64,000 nucleotides of DNA from Pseudotabrizicola sediminis (GCF_004745575.1 NZ_RPEM01000010.1:1-64000), one strand, 5' to 3'. Counted from the first letter of the stretch, positions 28,036 to 36,755 are shown. Translations and numbers: made by a program. Notes: generated by a model not told the origin, from the sequence alone.

Positions 28036-28785
28036 ATGTTCTCCTACCAGCTCTACTCTTCCCGCAACTTCCCGCCGATGTCGGCCACGTTTCAGATGCT
28101 GGCCGAGGCGGGATATACCGCCGTCGAAGGCTATGGTGCGCTTTACGCCGATGACGCGGCGGTCGAGGCGACCAAGGCCGGGTTGGCCGCGACCGGCCTG
28201 ACCATGCCGACCGGGCATTTCAGCCTGACCATGCTGGAGAACGAGGCGCCAAAGGTGTTGGCCATTGCCAAGTCGCTGAAGATGCAGAAACTCTATTGCC
28301 CCCATATCGGGCCGGATGACCGCCCGACCACCGGCAAGGGTTGGCATGATTTCGGTGCGCGGCTGGAAAAGGCGGCGCAGGTCTACCGGGCCGAAGGCTA
28401 TGGTTTTGGCTGGCACAACCATGATTTCGAATTCCGCCCCACCGCCGATGGCGCGGTGCCGCAGGAAGAAATGTTCGATGGCGGCCCGCATCTGGAATGG
28501 GAGATCGACGTGGCATGGGTCATCCGGGGCGGGGCGGACCCGCTGGTATGGATCGACCGCTACAAGGACCGGATCACCGCCGCCCATGTCAAGGACATCG
28601 CCCCGCAGGGCGACAACGCGGATGAGGATGGCTGGGCCGATGTCGGCCATGGCACTGTGGATTGGCCCGCCATCATGGCCGCCCTGCGCGCGATCGGCGT
28701 GCGGCATTTCGTGATGGAACATGACAATCCATCCGACGCCACGCGCTTTGCCACCCGCGCCATCACCGCTGCCAAGGGGTTTTGA
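28036..28785 (+). CDS. Sugar phosphate isomerase/epimerase (short TIM-barrel type)
   Basis: The 249-residue protein belongs to the same xylose-isomerase-like superfamily as the 21.3-22.4 kb gene but is shorter. It has GFGWHNHDFEF (metal His), LEWEIDVAWVIRGGADP (Glu/Asp), RITAAHVKDIA (His, Asp) and HFVMEHDNPSD (Glu). GAAAGGACACGAT precedes the ATG. It is followed after 3 bp by a Gfo/Idh/MocA gene, so isomerase-dehydrogenase pairs occur on both sides of the transporter. Confidence 0.88.
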   Translation: MFSYQLYSSRNFPPMSATFQMLAEAGYTAVEGYGALYADDAAVEATKAGLAATGLTMPTGHFSLTMLENEAPKVLAIAKSLKMQKLYCPHIGPDDRPTTGKGWHDFGARLEKAAQVYRAEGYGFGWHNHDFEFRPTADGAVPQEEMFDGGPHLEWEIDVAWVIRGGADPLVWIDRYKDRITAAHVKDIAPQGDNADEDGWADVGHGTVDWPAIMAALRAIGVRHFVMEHDNPSDATRFATRAITAAKGF

Positions 28786-28788
28786 ACC

Positions 28789-29924
28789 ATGACGAATATG
28801 GGTCTGGGCATCATCGGATGCGGCAATATCTCAACCAGCTACCTGCGGCTGGCCCCCCTGTTCAAGGGGCTGGAGGTGCGGGCGGTGGCCGATGTGACTA
28901 TGGATGCCGCGCGCGCGCGCGCGCGGGCGAATTCAACGTGGCGGCGCAGTCGGTGGATGCGTTGCTGGCAAACCCCGATGTCGATGTGGTCATCAACCTG
29001 ACCGTGCCCGACGCGCATTTCAGCGTGACCAAACGGATACTGGAGGCGGGCAAGCACGCCTATTCCGAAAAACCGCTGGTGCTGACGCTGGCCGAAGGTG
29101 AGATTTTGCGCGCTCTGGCTGCCGAAAAGGGTCTGGCTGTGGGTTGCGCGCCCGACACCTTTCTGGGCGGCGCGCACCAACAGGCCCGCGCGCTGCTGGA
29201 TGAGGGCAAAGTGGGTGAAATTACAGCCGGTTGCGCGGCGGTGTTGAACCATGGGATGGAACATTGGCACCCCAACCCCGATTTCTTCTTTTTGCCGGGG
29301 GCGGGGCCGATGCTGGACCTTGGCCCCTATTACATCGCCAACCTGATCAACCTGCTGGGCCCGGTGCAGCGGGTGGGTGCGCTGACCAGTTCGGCGCAAG
29401 GTGCGCGCACCATCGCCAACGGGCCGCGCATGGGGGAGTCTGTGCCGGTCAGGACGCCCACCAACATCCACGCGCTCTTGCAGTTTCACAACGGGGCGAC
29501 GGTCAATCTGTCCACCAGCTGGGATGTCTGGCACCACAAACGCAACCATTTTGAACTCTATGGCACGGAAGGCACGCTCTATATCCCCGACCCGAATTTC
29601 TTTGGCGGCACGGTCGAGATCGGGCACAAGGATGGCACGCTGGAACAGGTGGTGCCGTGGGAGCATCCATTTGGCGTGCCCAATCAGGACCATCCGAAAC
29701 AGGGCGCGCTGGCCAATTACCGCACCGCCGGGCTGGCCGATATGGTGCAGGCCCTGATGGCGGGCCGCGACGCGCGCTGTTCGCTGGACCGGACCCTGCA
29801 CGGAGTCGAGGTGATGACCGCCTGCCTGCAATCGGGCGAGAGCGGCGGGTTTGTCACCCTGACCACCACCTGCACCCGGCCAGAGGCGCTGGGTATTGAC
29901 GACGCCCGCGCGCTGCTGGTGTGA
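28789..29924 (+). pseudogene. Gfo/Idh/MocA family oxidoreductase, frameshifted in a (CG)9 tract
   Basis: The N-terminal 40 residues read from ATG 28789 give an intact Rossmann start (MTNMGLGIIGCGNISTSYLR, then VRAVADVTMDAARARAR). After the alternating CG tract at 28908-28925 this frame fails and the family sequence continues one frame over: EFNVAAQSVDALLANPDVDV, then TVPDAHFSV and AYSEKPLVLTLAEGE with the catalytic lysine, GAGPMLDLGPYYIANLINLLG, and on to the stop at 29924. Removing one CG unit, or adding two, would restore a single frame of about 377 residues. It may be a real slippage mutation, phase variation or a sequencing error. It is coupled to the isomerase gene before it. Confidence 0.85.
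28908..28925 (+). repeat. (CG)9 dinucleotide tract inside a coding region
   Basis: Eighteen bases of alternating C and G lie within the sequence encoding Ala-Arg repeats. The reading frame of the surrounding gene changes exactly here. Confidence 0.95.
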
Positions 29925-29934
29925 TCTTGCGGGT

Positions 29935-29959
29935 CGGGGGCATTCACCGAATGCCCCCG
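29935..29959 (+). terminator. Perfect 11-bp hairpin after sugar operon
   Basis: CGGGGGCATTC and GAATGCCCCCG pair across ACC, 11 bp after the oxidoreductase stop, followed by GTTCT. It probably ends the sugar operon. Confidence 0.75.
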
Positions 29960-30077
29960 GTTCTGCGACGGGTTGCGACACTGGGAGCGCCGCGCCCGAT
30001 TATCGGGGCCGCATTTGATCACAACTTGATTGCTGCGCCGAACCCGTCATAACAGGACAAAATGCCGGGGGGGCCTG

Positions 30078-30737
30078 ATGGACGCGGACAGCCGCAAGAT
30101 ACCGACGCACGAGGTCACCTACGCGCTGCTGCGTGACATGATCCTGTTCGGCCATCTGGAACCCGGTGCGGCGGTGACCATTCAGGGTCTGATCGCCGAT
30201 CTTGGGGCCGGCATGACCCCGGTGCGTGAGGCCATCCGCCGCCTGACGGCCGAGGGCGCGCTGGAACCGCAGGGCAACCGCCGGGTGGCCGTGCCCGGCA
30301 TGACCGGTGGCGTGCTCGATCAGGTCGCCTTCGCCCGGCTGACCATCGAACCCAAGCTGGCCGAGATGGCCGCATCCCACCTGACCCCCGCCCTGATCGG
30401 CCAGTTGCAGGCCATCGACAACACCGTCGACCGCGCGATCCGCATGGGCGACATTCCCGGCTATCTGCAATCCAACCACGCCTTCCATTTCTGCCTGTAC
30501 GAGGCGTCGGATGCGCCGGTGCTGGTCGACATGGCCCGGTCGATGTGGCTGCGCTTTGGCCCGTCTTTGCGCGTCGTCTGCGCCCGCTTTGGCAGTGACG
30601 CCCTGCCGGACCGCCATTCAGAAGCTCTGGCTGCGATGCGGGCGGGCGACGCAACCGGCCTGCGCGACGCGATAGAGCGTGACATCGCCCAGGGCGTCGA
30701 TCAGGTCCGGCTGGCGCTGTCGCAAGGCGGGATCTGA
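30078..30737 (+). CDS. GntR family transcriptional regulator (FCD/FadR subfamily)
   Basis: The 219-residue regulator has a GntR winged helix. Its pattern is YALLRDMILFGHLEPGAAVT, IQGLIADLGAGMTPVREAIRRL, EGALEPQGNRRVAV. A helical FCD effector domain follows, with the metal-site pattern (NHAFHFCLYEASD ... RHSEALAAM). The start at 30078 is preceded by GGGGGG. It faces the same way as the aminotransferase gene 128 bp downstream. A 14-bp palindrome lies in that gap and a partial copy precedes the regulator, so it probably controls both genes. Confidence 0.9.
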   Translation: MDADSRKIPTHEVTYALLRDMILFGHLEPGAAVTIQGLIADLGAGMTPVREAIRRLTAEGALEPQGNRRVAVPGMTGGVLDQVAFARLTIEPKLAEMAASHLTPALIGQLQAIDNTVDRAIRMGDIPGYLQSNHAFHFCLYEASDAPVLVDMARSMWLRFGPSLRVVCARFGSDALPDRHSEALAAMRAGDATGLRDAIERDIAQGVDQVRLALSQGGI

Positions 30738-30771
30738 CGACGACGCCCCCGCCCGCGCGTCCGGCCCCCAT

Positions 30772-30785
30772 AATTTGATCAAATT
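30772..30785. promoter_or_regulatory. Palindrome AATTTGATCAAATT, likely GntR operator
   Basis: This perfect 14-bp palindrome lies in the gap between the GntR gene and the aminotransferase gene. ATTTGATCA recurs at 30013-30021, 57 bp before the GntR start. Shared sites fit autoregulation plus control of the aminotransferase. Confidence 0.65.
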
Positions 30786-30865
30786 TCTTGAACCGCGCCG
30801 CGTTTGTCCCTATCCTTGGGGCAAGCCGGGGCCCGTTGCCCTGCTGATTCCGAAGGGGCATGGCC

Positions 30866-32257
30866 ATGAACATGATCACAAATCACCTGCCGACCGCCGA
30901 GCTTCAGGCTCTGGACGCCGCGCATCACATGCATCCGTTCACCGATGCGAATGGTCTGGCGGCCAAGGGCGCGCGGATCATTACGCGCGGCAAGGGCGTC
31001 TGGCTGACCGACAGCGAAGGCAACCGGATCATCGATGGCATGGCCGGTCTGTGGTGTGTGAACATCGGGTATGGCCGCAAGGAACTGGCCGAGGTGGCAG
31101 CGCGCCAGATGGAAGAGCTGGCCTATTACAACACGTTTTTCCAGACCACCCATGTGCCCGCAATCGCCTTGGCCGCCAAGATTGCAGAACTGGCGCCGGG
31201 CGATCTGAACCATGTGTTCTTTGCAGGATCGGGGTCCGAGGCGAATGACACCAATATCCGCCTTGTGCGGCGCTATTGGGATGTGAAGGGCCAGCCGGAG
31301 CGGCGCATCATCATCGGGCGCAAGAACGGCTATCATGGCTCGACCATGGGCGGCGGCAGCCTTGGCGGCATGGCCCCGATCCATTCGCATGGCGGCATGA
31401 TCGACGGCATCGTGCACATCGACCAGCCCTATTGGTGGGGCGAAGGCGGCGATATGGACGAGGCGGCCTTTGGTCTGGAGCGCGCGCAGCAGCTTGAGGC
31501 CAAGATCCTGGAACTGGGGGCCGACAAGGTTGCGGCCTTCATCGGCGAGGCGGTGCAGGGTGCCGGCGGCGTGATCATCCCGCCCGCCACCTATTGGCCG
31601 GAAATCCAGCGGATCTGTGACAAATACGGCATCCTGCTGATTGTGGACGAGGTCATCACCGGCTTTGGCCGCACCGGCAACTGGTTCGGCAGCCAGACCT
31701 TCGGCATCAAGCCGCATATCATGACCATCGCCAAGGGTCTGTCCTCGGGCTATCAGCCGATTGGCGGGTCGATTGTCTGTGACGAGGTGGCGGCAACCAT
31801 TGCCGAGGGCGGCGAGTTCTTCCACGGCTATACCTATAGCGGCCACCCGGTGGCGGCGGCGGTGGCGTTGGAAAACCTGCGCATCTTGCAGGATGAAAAC
31901 ATCGTCGACCATGTGCGCAACGTGGCGCACCCCTACCTGAAGGCGCGCTGGGATGCGCTGGCCGACCACCCGCTGGTGGGCGAGGCCAAGCTGGTCGGGC
32001 TGATGGGGTCCATCGCGCTGACGCCGGACAAGGCATCCCGTGCCAAGTTCCCCGGCGAGCAGGGCACCGTGGGCTTCCGCTGCCGCGAGCGGTGTTTTGC
32101 CAACAACCTGATCATGCGCCATGTCGGCGACCGGATGATCATCTCGCCGCCGCTGGTGATCACCACGGATGAGATCGACATTCTGATCGACCGCGCAACC
32201 ACCAGTCTTGATGAATGCTATGCGGGTCTGAAGGCCGACGGACTGATGACGGCCTGA
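30866..32257 (+). CDS. Class III omega-aminotransferase (putrescine/GABA-pyruvate type)
   Basis: The 463-residue PLP enzyme has the class III pattern: NRIIDGMAGLWCVNIGYGRKEL, FFAGSGSEANDTNIRLVRRYW, NGYHGSTMGGGSLGGM. LLIVDEVITGFGRTGNWFGS contains the PLP-ring aspartate. The Schiff-base lysine is in MTIAKGLSSGYQPIGG. It most resembles SpuC-like polyamine, beta-alanine or taurine:pyruvate aminotransferases; the amine donor is not decidable. The second ATG (30866) was chosen because AAGGGG is 7 nt upstream of it, while the first ATG has no spacing. The GntR gene upstream is the likely regulator. Confidence 0.9.
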   Translation: MNMITNHLPTAELQALDAAHHMHPFTDANGLAAKGARIITRGKGVWLTDSEGNRIIDGMAGLWCVNIGYGRKELAEVAARQMEELAYYNTFFQTTHVPAIALAAKIAELAPGDLNHVFFAGSGSEANDTNIRLVRRYWDVKGQPERRIIIGRKNGYHGSTMGGGSLGGMAPIHSHGGMIDGIVHIDQPYWWGEGGDMDEAAFGLERAQQLEAKILELGADKVAAFIGEAVQGAGGVIIPPATYWPEIQRICDKYGILLIVDEVITGFGRTGNWFGSQTFGIKPHIMTIAKGLSSGYQPIGGSIVCDEVAATIAEGGEFFHGYTYSGHPVAAAVALENLRILQDENIVDHVRNVAHPYLKARWDALADHPLVGEAKLVGLMGSIALTPDKASRAKFPGEQGTVGFRCRERCFANNLIMRHVGDRMIISPPLVITTDEIDILIDRATTSLDECYAGLKADGLMTA

Positions 32258-32281
32258 CGGTCACAAGCCGCACGCTCTTTG

Positions 32282-32324
32282 CAGTGCACCTTTCTGAAAT
32301 ACTCCCGCCGGAGGTTCCCCGGCC
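32282..32324 (-). repeat. Terminator-like intergenic repeat, copy 4
   Basis: Read on the minus strand: GGCCGGGGAACCTCCGGCGG followed by GAGTATTTCAGAAAGGTGCA. It matches copy 2 (20023-20072) over CCTCCGGCGGGnGTATTTCA and AAGGTGCA. Confidence 0.6.
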
Positions 32325-32327
32325 TGC

Positions 32328-32359
32328 ACAGCGCGCGTCCCTTACGGGTCGCGCGCTGT
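32328..32359 (+). terminator. Hairpin with T-rich tail after aminotransferase
   Basis: ACAGCGCGCG and CGCGCGCTGT pair, with an inner CCC/GGG pair and a short loop, followed by TCTCTTT. It lies 71 bp after the stop. Confidence 0.75.
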
Positions 32360-32446
32360 TCTCTTTCGCGTGCGCAGACGTGCGGCGCTGCTTGAGGTTG
32401 GTGCGCGCATTGCCTACACATAAGGCAATGGACAAGAGGGCCGCTC

Positions 32447-33481
32447 ATGCGCATTCATTCCGATCTTGCTGACACCATCGGCAACACCCCGCTGCTCAAG
32501 CTGAAACGTGCGTCCGAGATGACGGGCTGCACCATCCTGGGCAAATGCGAGTTTCTGAACCCCGGTCAGTCGGTCAAGGACCGCGCCGCGCTGTATATCA
32601 TCCGTGATGCGGTGGCGCGCGGCGATCTGAAGCCGGGCGGCACCATTGTCGAAGGCACAGCGGGCAACACCGGGATCGGGCTGGCGCTGGTGGGGGCCTC
32701 GATGGGGTTCAAGACGGTGATCGTCATTCCTGAAACGCAATCTCAGGAAAAGAAAGACATGCTGCGGCTGGCGGGGGCAGAACTGGTGCAGGTGCCGGCG
32801 GCCCCGTACCGCAACCCCAACAATTATGTGCGCTATTCGGGCCGTCTGGCCGAGGCGCTGGCACGGACCGAACCCAATGGCGCGATCTGGGCCAACCAGT
32901 TCGACAATGTGGCCAACCGTCTGGCGCATATTGAAACGACGGGGCCGGAGGTCTGGGAGCAGACCGGTGGCCGCGTCGATGGCTTCATCTGCGCGGTGGG
33001 GTCGGGGGGCACGCTGGCGGGTGTGGGTATGGCCTTGCAGCCGAAGGGTGTGAAGATCGGGCTGGCCGACCCCGAAGGGGCGGCGCTGCATGCGTTCTAC
33101 ACCACGGGCAAGCTGGAAAGCCCCGGATCGTCGATCACCGAAGGCATCGGGCAAGGGCGGATCACCGCCAACCTTGAAGGCTTCACCCCCGATTTCAGCT
33201 ATCGCATTCCGGACGCCGAGGCGTTGCCGCTGGTGTTCGACATGCTGGTGGAGGAAGGGATCTGTCTGGGCGGGTCATCGGGCATCAACATCGCGGGCGC
33301 GATCCGCATGGCGCGCGAAATGGGGCCGGGCCACACCATCGTGACCATCCTGTGCGATTATGGCAACCGCTATCAGTCCAAGCTGTATAACCCTGCCTTC
33401 CTGAAGGAAAAAGGCCTGCCGGTTCCGGTCTGGCTGGATCAGGCCCCCAAGGCCTTGCCCAGCGTGTTTGAGGACGCATGA
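32447..33481 (+). CDS. cysK: Cysteine synthase A
   Basis: The 344-residue PLP enzyme makes L-cysteine from O-acetylserine and sulfide. ADTIGNTPLLKLKRASE, PGQSVKDRAALYII (PLP lysine), VEGTAGNTGIGLALVGASMG and CAVGSGGTLAGVGMAL are family hallmarks. GGSSGINIAGAIRMAREMG is the C-terminal phosphate/cofactor region. The next gene starts inside its stop codon (4-bp overlap). CysK is part of the R. sphaeroides tellurite locus together with trgAB, which lie about 12.4 kb upstream here. Confidence 0.95.
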   Translation: MRIHSDLADTIGNTPLLKLKRASEMTGCTILGKCEFLNPGQSVKDRAALYIIRDAVARGDLKPGGTIVEGTAGNTGIGLALVGASMGFKTVIVIPETQSQEKKDMLRLAGAELVQVPAAPYRNPNNYVRYSGRLAEALARTEPNGAIWANQFDNVANRLAHIETTGPEVWEQTGGRVDGFICAVGSGGTLAGVGMALQPKGVKIGLADPEGAALHAFYTTGKLESPGSSITEGIGQGRITANLEGFTPDFSYRIPDAEALPLVFDMLVEEGICLGGSSGINIAGAIRMAREMGPGHTIVTILCDYGNRYQSKLYNPAFLKEKGLPVPVWLDQAPKALPSVFEDA

Positions 33482-36039
33482 CCCTGCCACGGTGTTCTGG
33501 TCTGGCACGGGCGCTTTTTCTGGCGCTTGTTCTGGCTGTTTTGCCTGTCGTCGGTCTGGCCCAGTCCACCGGGCAAACCGGGGTTCCGCCCCGGGGGCAA
33601 TCCGGCGAGGTCCAGCCGCAGGCAGCGGCGGTTCCGGCAGAGCCGGAGCTGGACTATGCGGCCTGGGAGGCGGTTGCCGAACAGGCCGAAACCGCGTTGG
33701 AGGACAGTGCTTCCTCTGCCGCCGTTCTGGACGCGCTGCGCGTGCAACTTGTGGAGTGGCGGTCATCCCTTCTGGCCGCGCAGGGCACCAATTCGGCGCG
33801 GATTGCCATCCTGCGGCAGCAGATCACAGCCCTTGGGGCCCTGCCGGCAGAGGGCGAAACCGAAGCGGAAGAGATTGCCGCGCGGCGGGCCGAACTGAAC
33901 GGGCAACTGGTCCGGCTGCAGGCACCGGGTCTTGCGGCGGAAGAGGCCTACCTTCGGGCTGACGGGTTGATTGCAGAAATCGACCGGACGCTGCGTGAGC
34001 GGCAGGCCGATGAACTGCTGCAACTGTTCCCCAGCCCGCTGAATCCGGCCAACTGGCCCGAGGCGGCCCGTGTGCTGACCAGAGAAGTAACAGGCATCTG
34101 GGCCGAGGCACGGCAGCGATGGGCAGCACCCGCGGCAAGTGAAACGCTGGTCAACAATCTGCCTGCCATCGTTCCGCTGCTGGTGTTCAGTCTTGTGATG
34201 ATCTGGCGGGGCAGGCCACTGGTTGAACGGCTGGTGGCGCGGATCAACAAGCGCTGGTCGGCGCGGGGCGTGCGGGTTGCAACGCTGGTGTTGTCATTGG
34301 GGCAGATCGTGGCACCGAGCGCGGGCGTGATTGCGCTGTCGCATGCGCTGCGTCTGTCGGGGATGTTCGGGATCAGGGGCACCCTGTTGCTGGAAGCGCT
34401 GCCTGCCGCCGGGATCGTGCTGTTTACCGCCGTCTGGCTGGGGTCGCAGCTGTTTCCGCGTGACCATGATTTCCTGCCGATCCGTCTGAGCGATGAGGGC
34501 CGGACCGAGGGGCGGTTGATGACGGCGCTTTACGGCGTGTTGCTGGCGGTCAATGCCCTGCGTCTGGCGTTGATCGATCATCAGCCCCTGTCCGAAGCGG
34601 TGCGCGGCATTCTCGCTTTTCCGACCATTATCGTCGCGGCGGTTTTGCTGGTGCGGATCGGGCAACTGATCCGCCGGTCCGTTGGCCCGGACCATACCGG
34701 CGATGACGAGGTCGGGTTCCGCAACCGCATCGTGTCGCTTCTGGGGCGCGGCGCGGTGTTGATAGGGGGTGTCTCGCCGCTGCTGGCGGCAATTGGCTAT
34801 ATACCCGCGGCCGAGGCTTTGGTGTTTCCAGCGGCCACCTCGCTGGGGTTGCTGGGGCTGCTGTACATTCTGCAGATCCTGGCAAGCGATATCTATGCCG
34901 TGATCACCCGCAACGAAGACGGCGCGCGCAACGCGCTGGTGCCGGTGCTGGTGGGCTTCGGGCTGGTTCTGGCGGCCATGCCGGTGTTCGCGCTGATCTG
35001 GGGGGCGCGGCTGGCGGATCTGACCGAGATGTGGACGCGGCTGCGCGAGGGGTTCACGCTGGGCGAAACCCGGATTTCTCCCACGGATTTCCTGTTGTTT
35101 GCGGTGCTGTTCGGCATCGGCATCATGGTCACCCGGTTGTTTCAGGGGGCTTTGCGCGGGTCGATCCTGCCGCGCACCAGTCTGGATCAGGGCGCGCGCA
35201 ACGCGCTGATTTCCGGCGTGGGCTATGTGGGCATCTTTCTGGCCGGGCTGATTGCGATCAATTCCGCCGGGATCGATCTTTCGGGGCTGGCCATCGTGGC
35301 CGGGGCCCTGTCGGTCGGCATCGGCTTTGGCTTGCAGAACATCGTGTCGAACTTCGTGTCGGGCATCATCCTGCTGATCGAACGCCCGGTCAGCGAGGGC
35401 GACTGGATCGAGGTTGGCGGAGTGCAGGGCAAGGTCAAGTCGATCTCGGTCCGCTCGACCCGGATCGAGACCTTTGACCGGACCGATGTGATTGTGCCCA
35501 ATACCGATCTGGTGGCGGGGCAGGTCACGAACTGGACCCGGTTCAGCCTGTCGGGGCGGTTGATCGTGCCGGTGGGGGTGGCCTATGGGTCGGATACCCG
35601 CAAGGTGACACGGGTGTTGCAAGAGATTGCCGAAGCGCAGCCTCTGGCCATTCTGAACCCGCCGCCACTGGTCGTGTTCATGGCCTTCGGGGCGGATTCG
35701 ATGGATTTCGAGATCCGGCTGATCCTGCGCGACGTGAACTTTTCCCTGTCCGTCCGCAGCGAGATCAACCACCAGATCGCACAGCGCTTTGCCGAAGAAG
35801 GTATCGAGATTCCCTTTGCGCAATCGGATGTCACCATCCGCAACGCCGCCGAGGTGGCCGAGCTGCTGCGCATGTTGCCGGGTCTGTCGGGGGCCGCCTT
35901 GCAAGTCCCAGCGGCAGAGGCCGCTGCGCCTGCGCCCAAAGAGGCCGCGCCTGAGGCCAAACCAGCAGGACCGCTGCCCCGCGACCAGTCACCGGGCGAG
36001 GGTCTTGGCGATGCTGACAGCGGAGGCGGAAGAGCATGA
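33478..36039 (+). CDS. Large mechanosensitive channel (MscS superfamily, DUF3772 type)
   Basis: The 853-residue protein has a signal peptide and a periplasmic N-terminal domain rich in Ala/Glu/Gln (residues of about 30-200, DUF3772-like). About ten hydrophobic segments follow, then the MscS core: INSAGIDLSGLAIVAGALSV and GFGLQNIVSNFVSGIILLIE (pore helix TM3), then GDWIEVGGVQGKVKSISVRS and TDLVAGQVTNWT (beta domain). It opens on membrane tension after osmotic downshock. The C-terminus is a low-complexity Ala/Pro/Glu tail. It overlaps cysK and the alaX-like gene by 4 bp each, so all three form one operon. Confidence 0.9.
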   Translation: MTLPRCSGLARALFLALVLAVLPVVGLAQSTGQTGVPPRGQSGEVQPQAAAVPAEPELDYAAWEAVAEQAETALEDSASSAAVLDALRVQLVEWRSSLLAAQGTNSARIAILRQQITALGALPAEGETEAEEIAARRAELNGQLVRLQAPGLAAEEAYLRADGLIAEIDRTLRERQADELLQLFPSPLNPANWPEAARVLTREVTGIWAEARQRWAAPAASETLVNNLPAIVPLLVFSLVMIWRGRPLVERLVARINKRWSARGVRVATLVLSLGQIVAPSAGVIALSHALRLSGMFGIRGTLLLEALPAAGIVLFTAVWLGSQLFPRDHDFLPIRLSDEGRTEGRLMTALYGVLLAVNALRLALIDHQPLSEAVRGILAFPTIIVAAVLLVRIGQLIRRSVGPDHTGDDEVGFRNRIVSLLGRGAVLIGGVSPLLAAIGYIPAAEALVFPAATSLGLLGLLYILQILASDIYAVITRNEDGARNALVPVLVGFGLVLAAMPVFALIWGARLADLTEMWTRLREGFTLGETRISPTDFLLFAVLFGIGIMVTRLFQGALRGSILPRTSLDQGARNALISGVGYVGIFLAGLIAINSAGIDLSGLAIVAGALSVGIGFGLQNIVSNFVSGIILLIERPVSEGDWIEVGGVQGKVKSISVRSTRIETFDRTDVIVPNTDLVAGQVTNWTRFSLSGRLIVPVGVAYGSDTRKVTRVLQEIAEAQPLAILNPPPLVVFMAFGADSMDFEIRLILRDVNFSLSVRSEINHQIAQRFAEEGIEIPFAQSDVTIRNAAEVAELLRMLPGLSGAALQVPAAEAAAPAPKEAAPEAKPAGPLPRDQSPGEGLGDADSGGGRA

Positions 36040-36755
36040 CAGAATTGGTGTTCCGCGACGATGCCTATTGCCAGCAGATCATCTCGTGCGTGACCGGCCA
36101 TACGCCCGAGGGCGGCATCCTGATCGACCGGTCGGTGTTCTACCCCACGGGGGGCGGGCAGCCCGGCGATTCCGGCTGGGTGGCTTGGCAGGGCGGGCGG
36201 CTGACCATTGCAACGGCCGTCAAGGTGGAAGGCGGGCAGGTCGCGCTGGTGCCCTCCGAGCCGCTGGCCCTGCCGCCGGTCGGCACGGTGCTGACCCAGC
36301 GGCTGGACTGGACCCGCAGGCACCGGCACATGCGAATGCACACCGCGCTGCACCTGCTGTCGGTGGTGATCCCCCTGCCGGTGACCGGGGGGCAGATCGG
36401 GGCAGAGCGCGGCCGGCTGGATTTCGACATGCCCGATCCGCCGGCGGATAGCGCCATGCTGACGGAGGCGCTGTCTGCTCTGGTCGACCGCGATCTGCCG
36501 GTCACCGATGAGTGGATCACGGATGAGGCCTTGCTGGCCAATCCGGGGCTGGTCAAGACCATGTCGGTGATGCCGCCGATGGGGCAGGGCCGGGTGCGGC
36601 TGGTGCGGATCGGGCAGGGGGCTGTGCCGGTGGACCTGCAGCCCTGCGGTGGCACGCATGTGGCCCGTACCGGTGAAGTTGGCCGCGTCGAGATCAGCAA
36701 GATCGAAAAGAAGGGGCGTCAGAACCGCCGCGTGACCCTGACGCTGGGGATATGA
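36036..36755 (+). CDS. Alanyl-tRNA editing protein (AlaX type)
   Basis: The 239-residue freestanding homologue of the AlaRS editing domain hydrolyses mischarged Ser- or Gly-tRNA(Ala). Its zinc ligands are visible as MRMHTALHLL (HxxxH) and CGGTHVARTGEVG (CxxxH). SVFYPTGGGQPGDSGWV is the conserved N-terminal block. It is the last gene of the cysK-mscS-alaX operon. Linkage to cysteine synthesis, which draws on O-acetylserine, may be meaningful because AlaX protects against serine misacylation. That link is inference. Confidence 0.92.
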   Translation: MTELVFRDDAYCQQIISCVTGHTPEGGILIDRSVFYPTGGGQPGDSGWVAWQGGRLTIATAVKVEGGQVALVPSEPLALPPVGTVLTQRLDWTRRHRHMRMHTALHLLSVVIPLPVTGGQIGAERGRLDFDMPDPPADSAMLTEALSALVDRDLPVTDEWITDEALLANPGLVKTMSVMPPMGQGRVRLVRIGQGAVPVDLQPCGGTHVARTGEVGRVEISKIEKKGRQNRRVTLTLGI

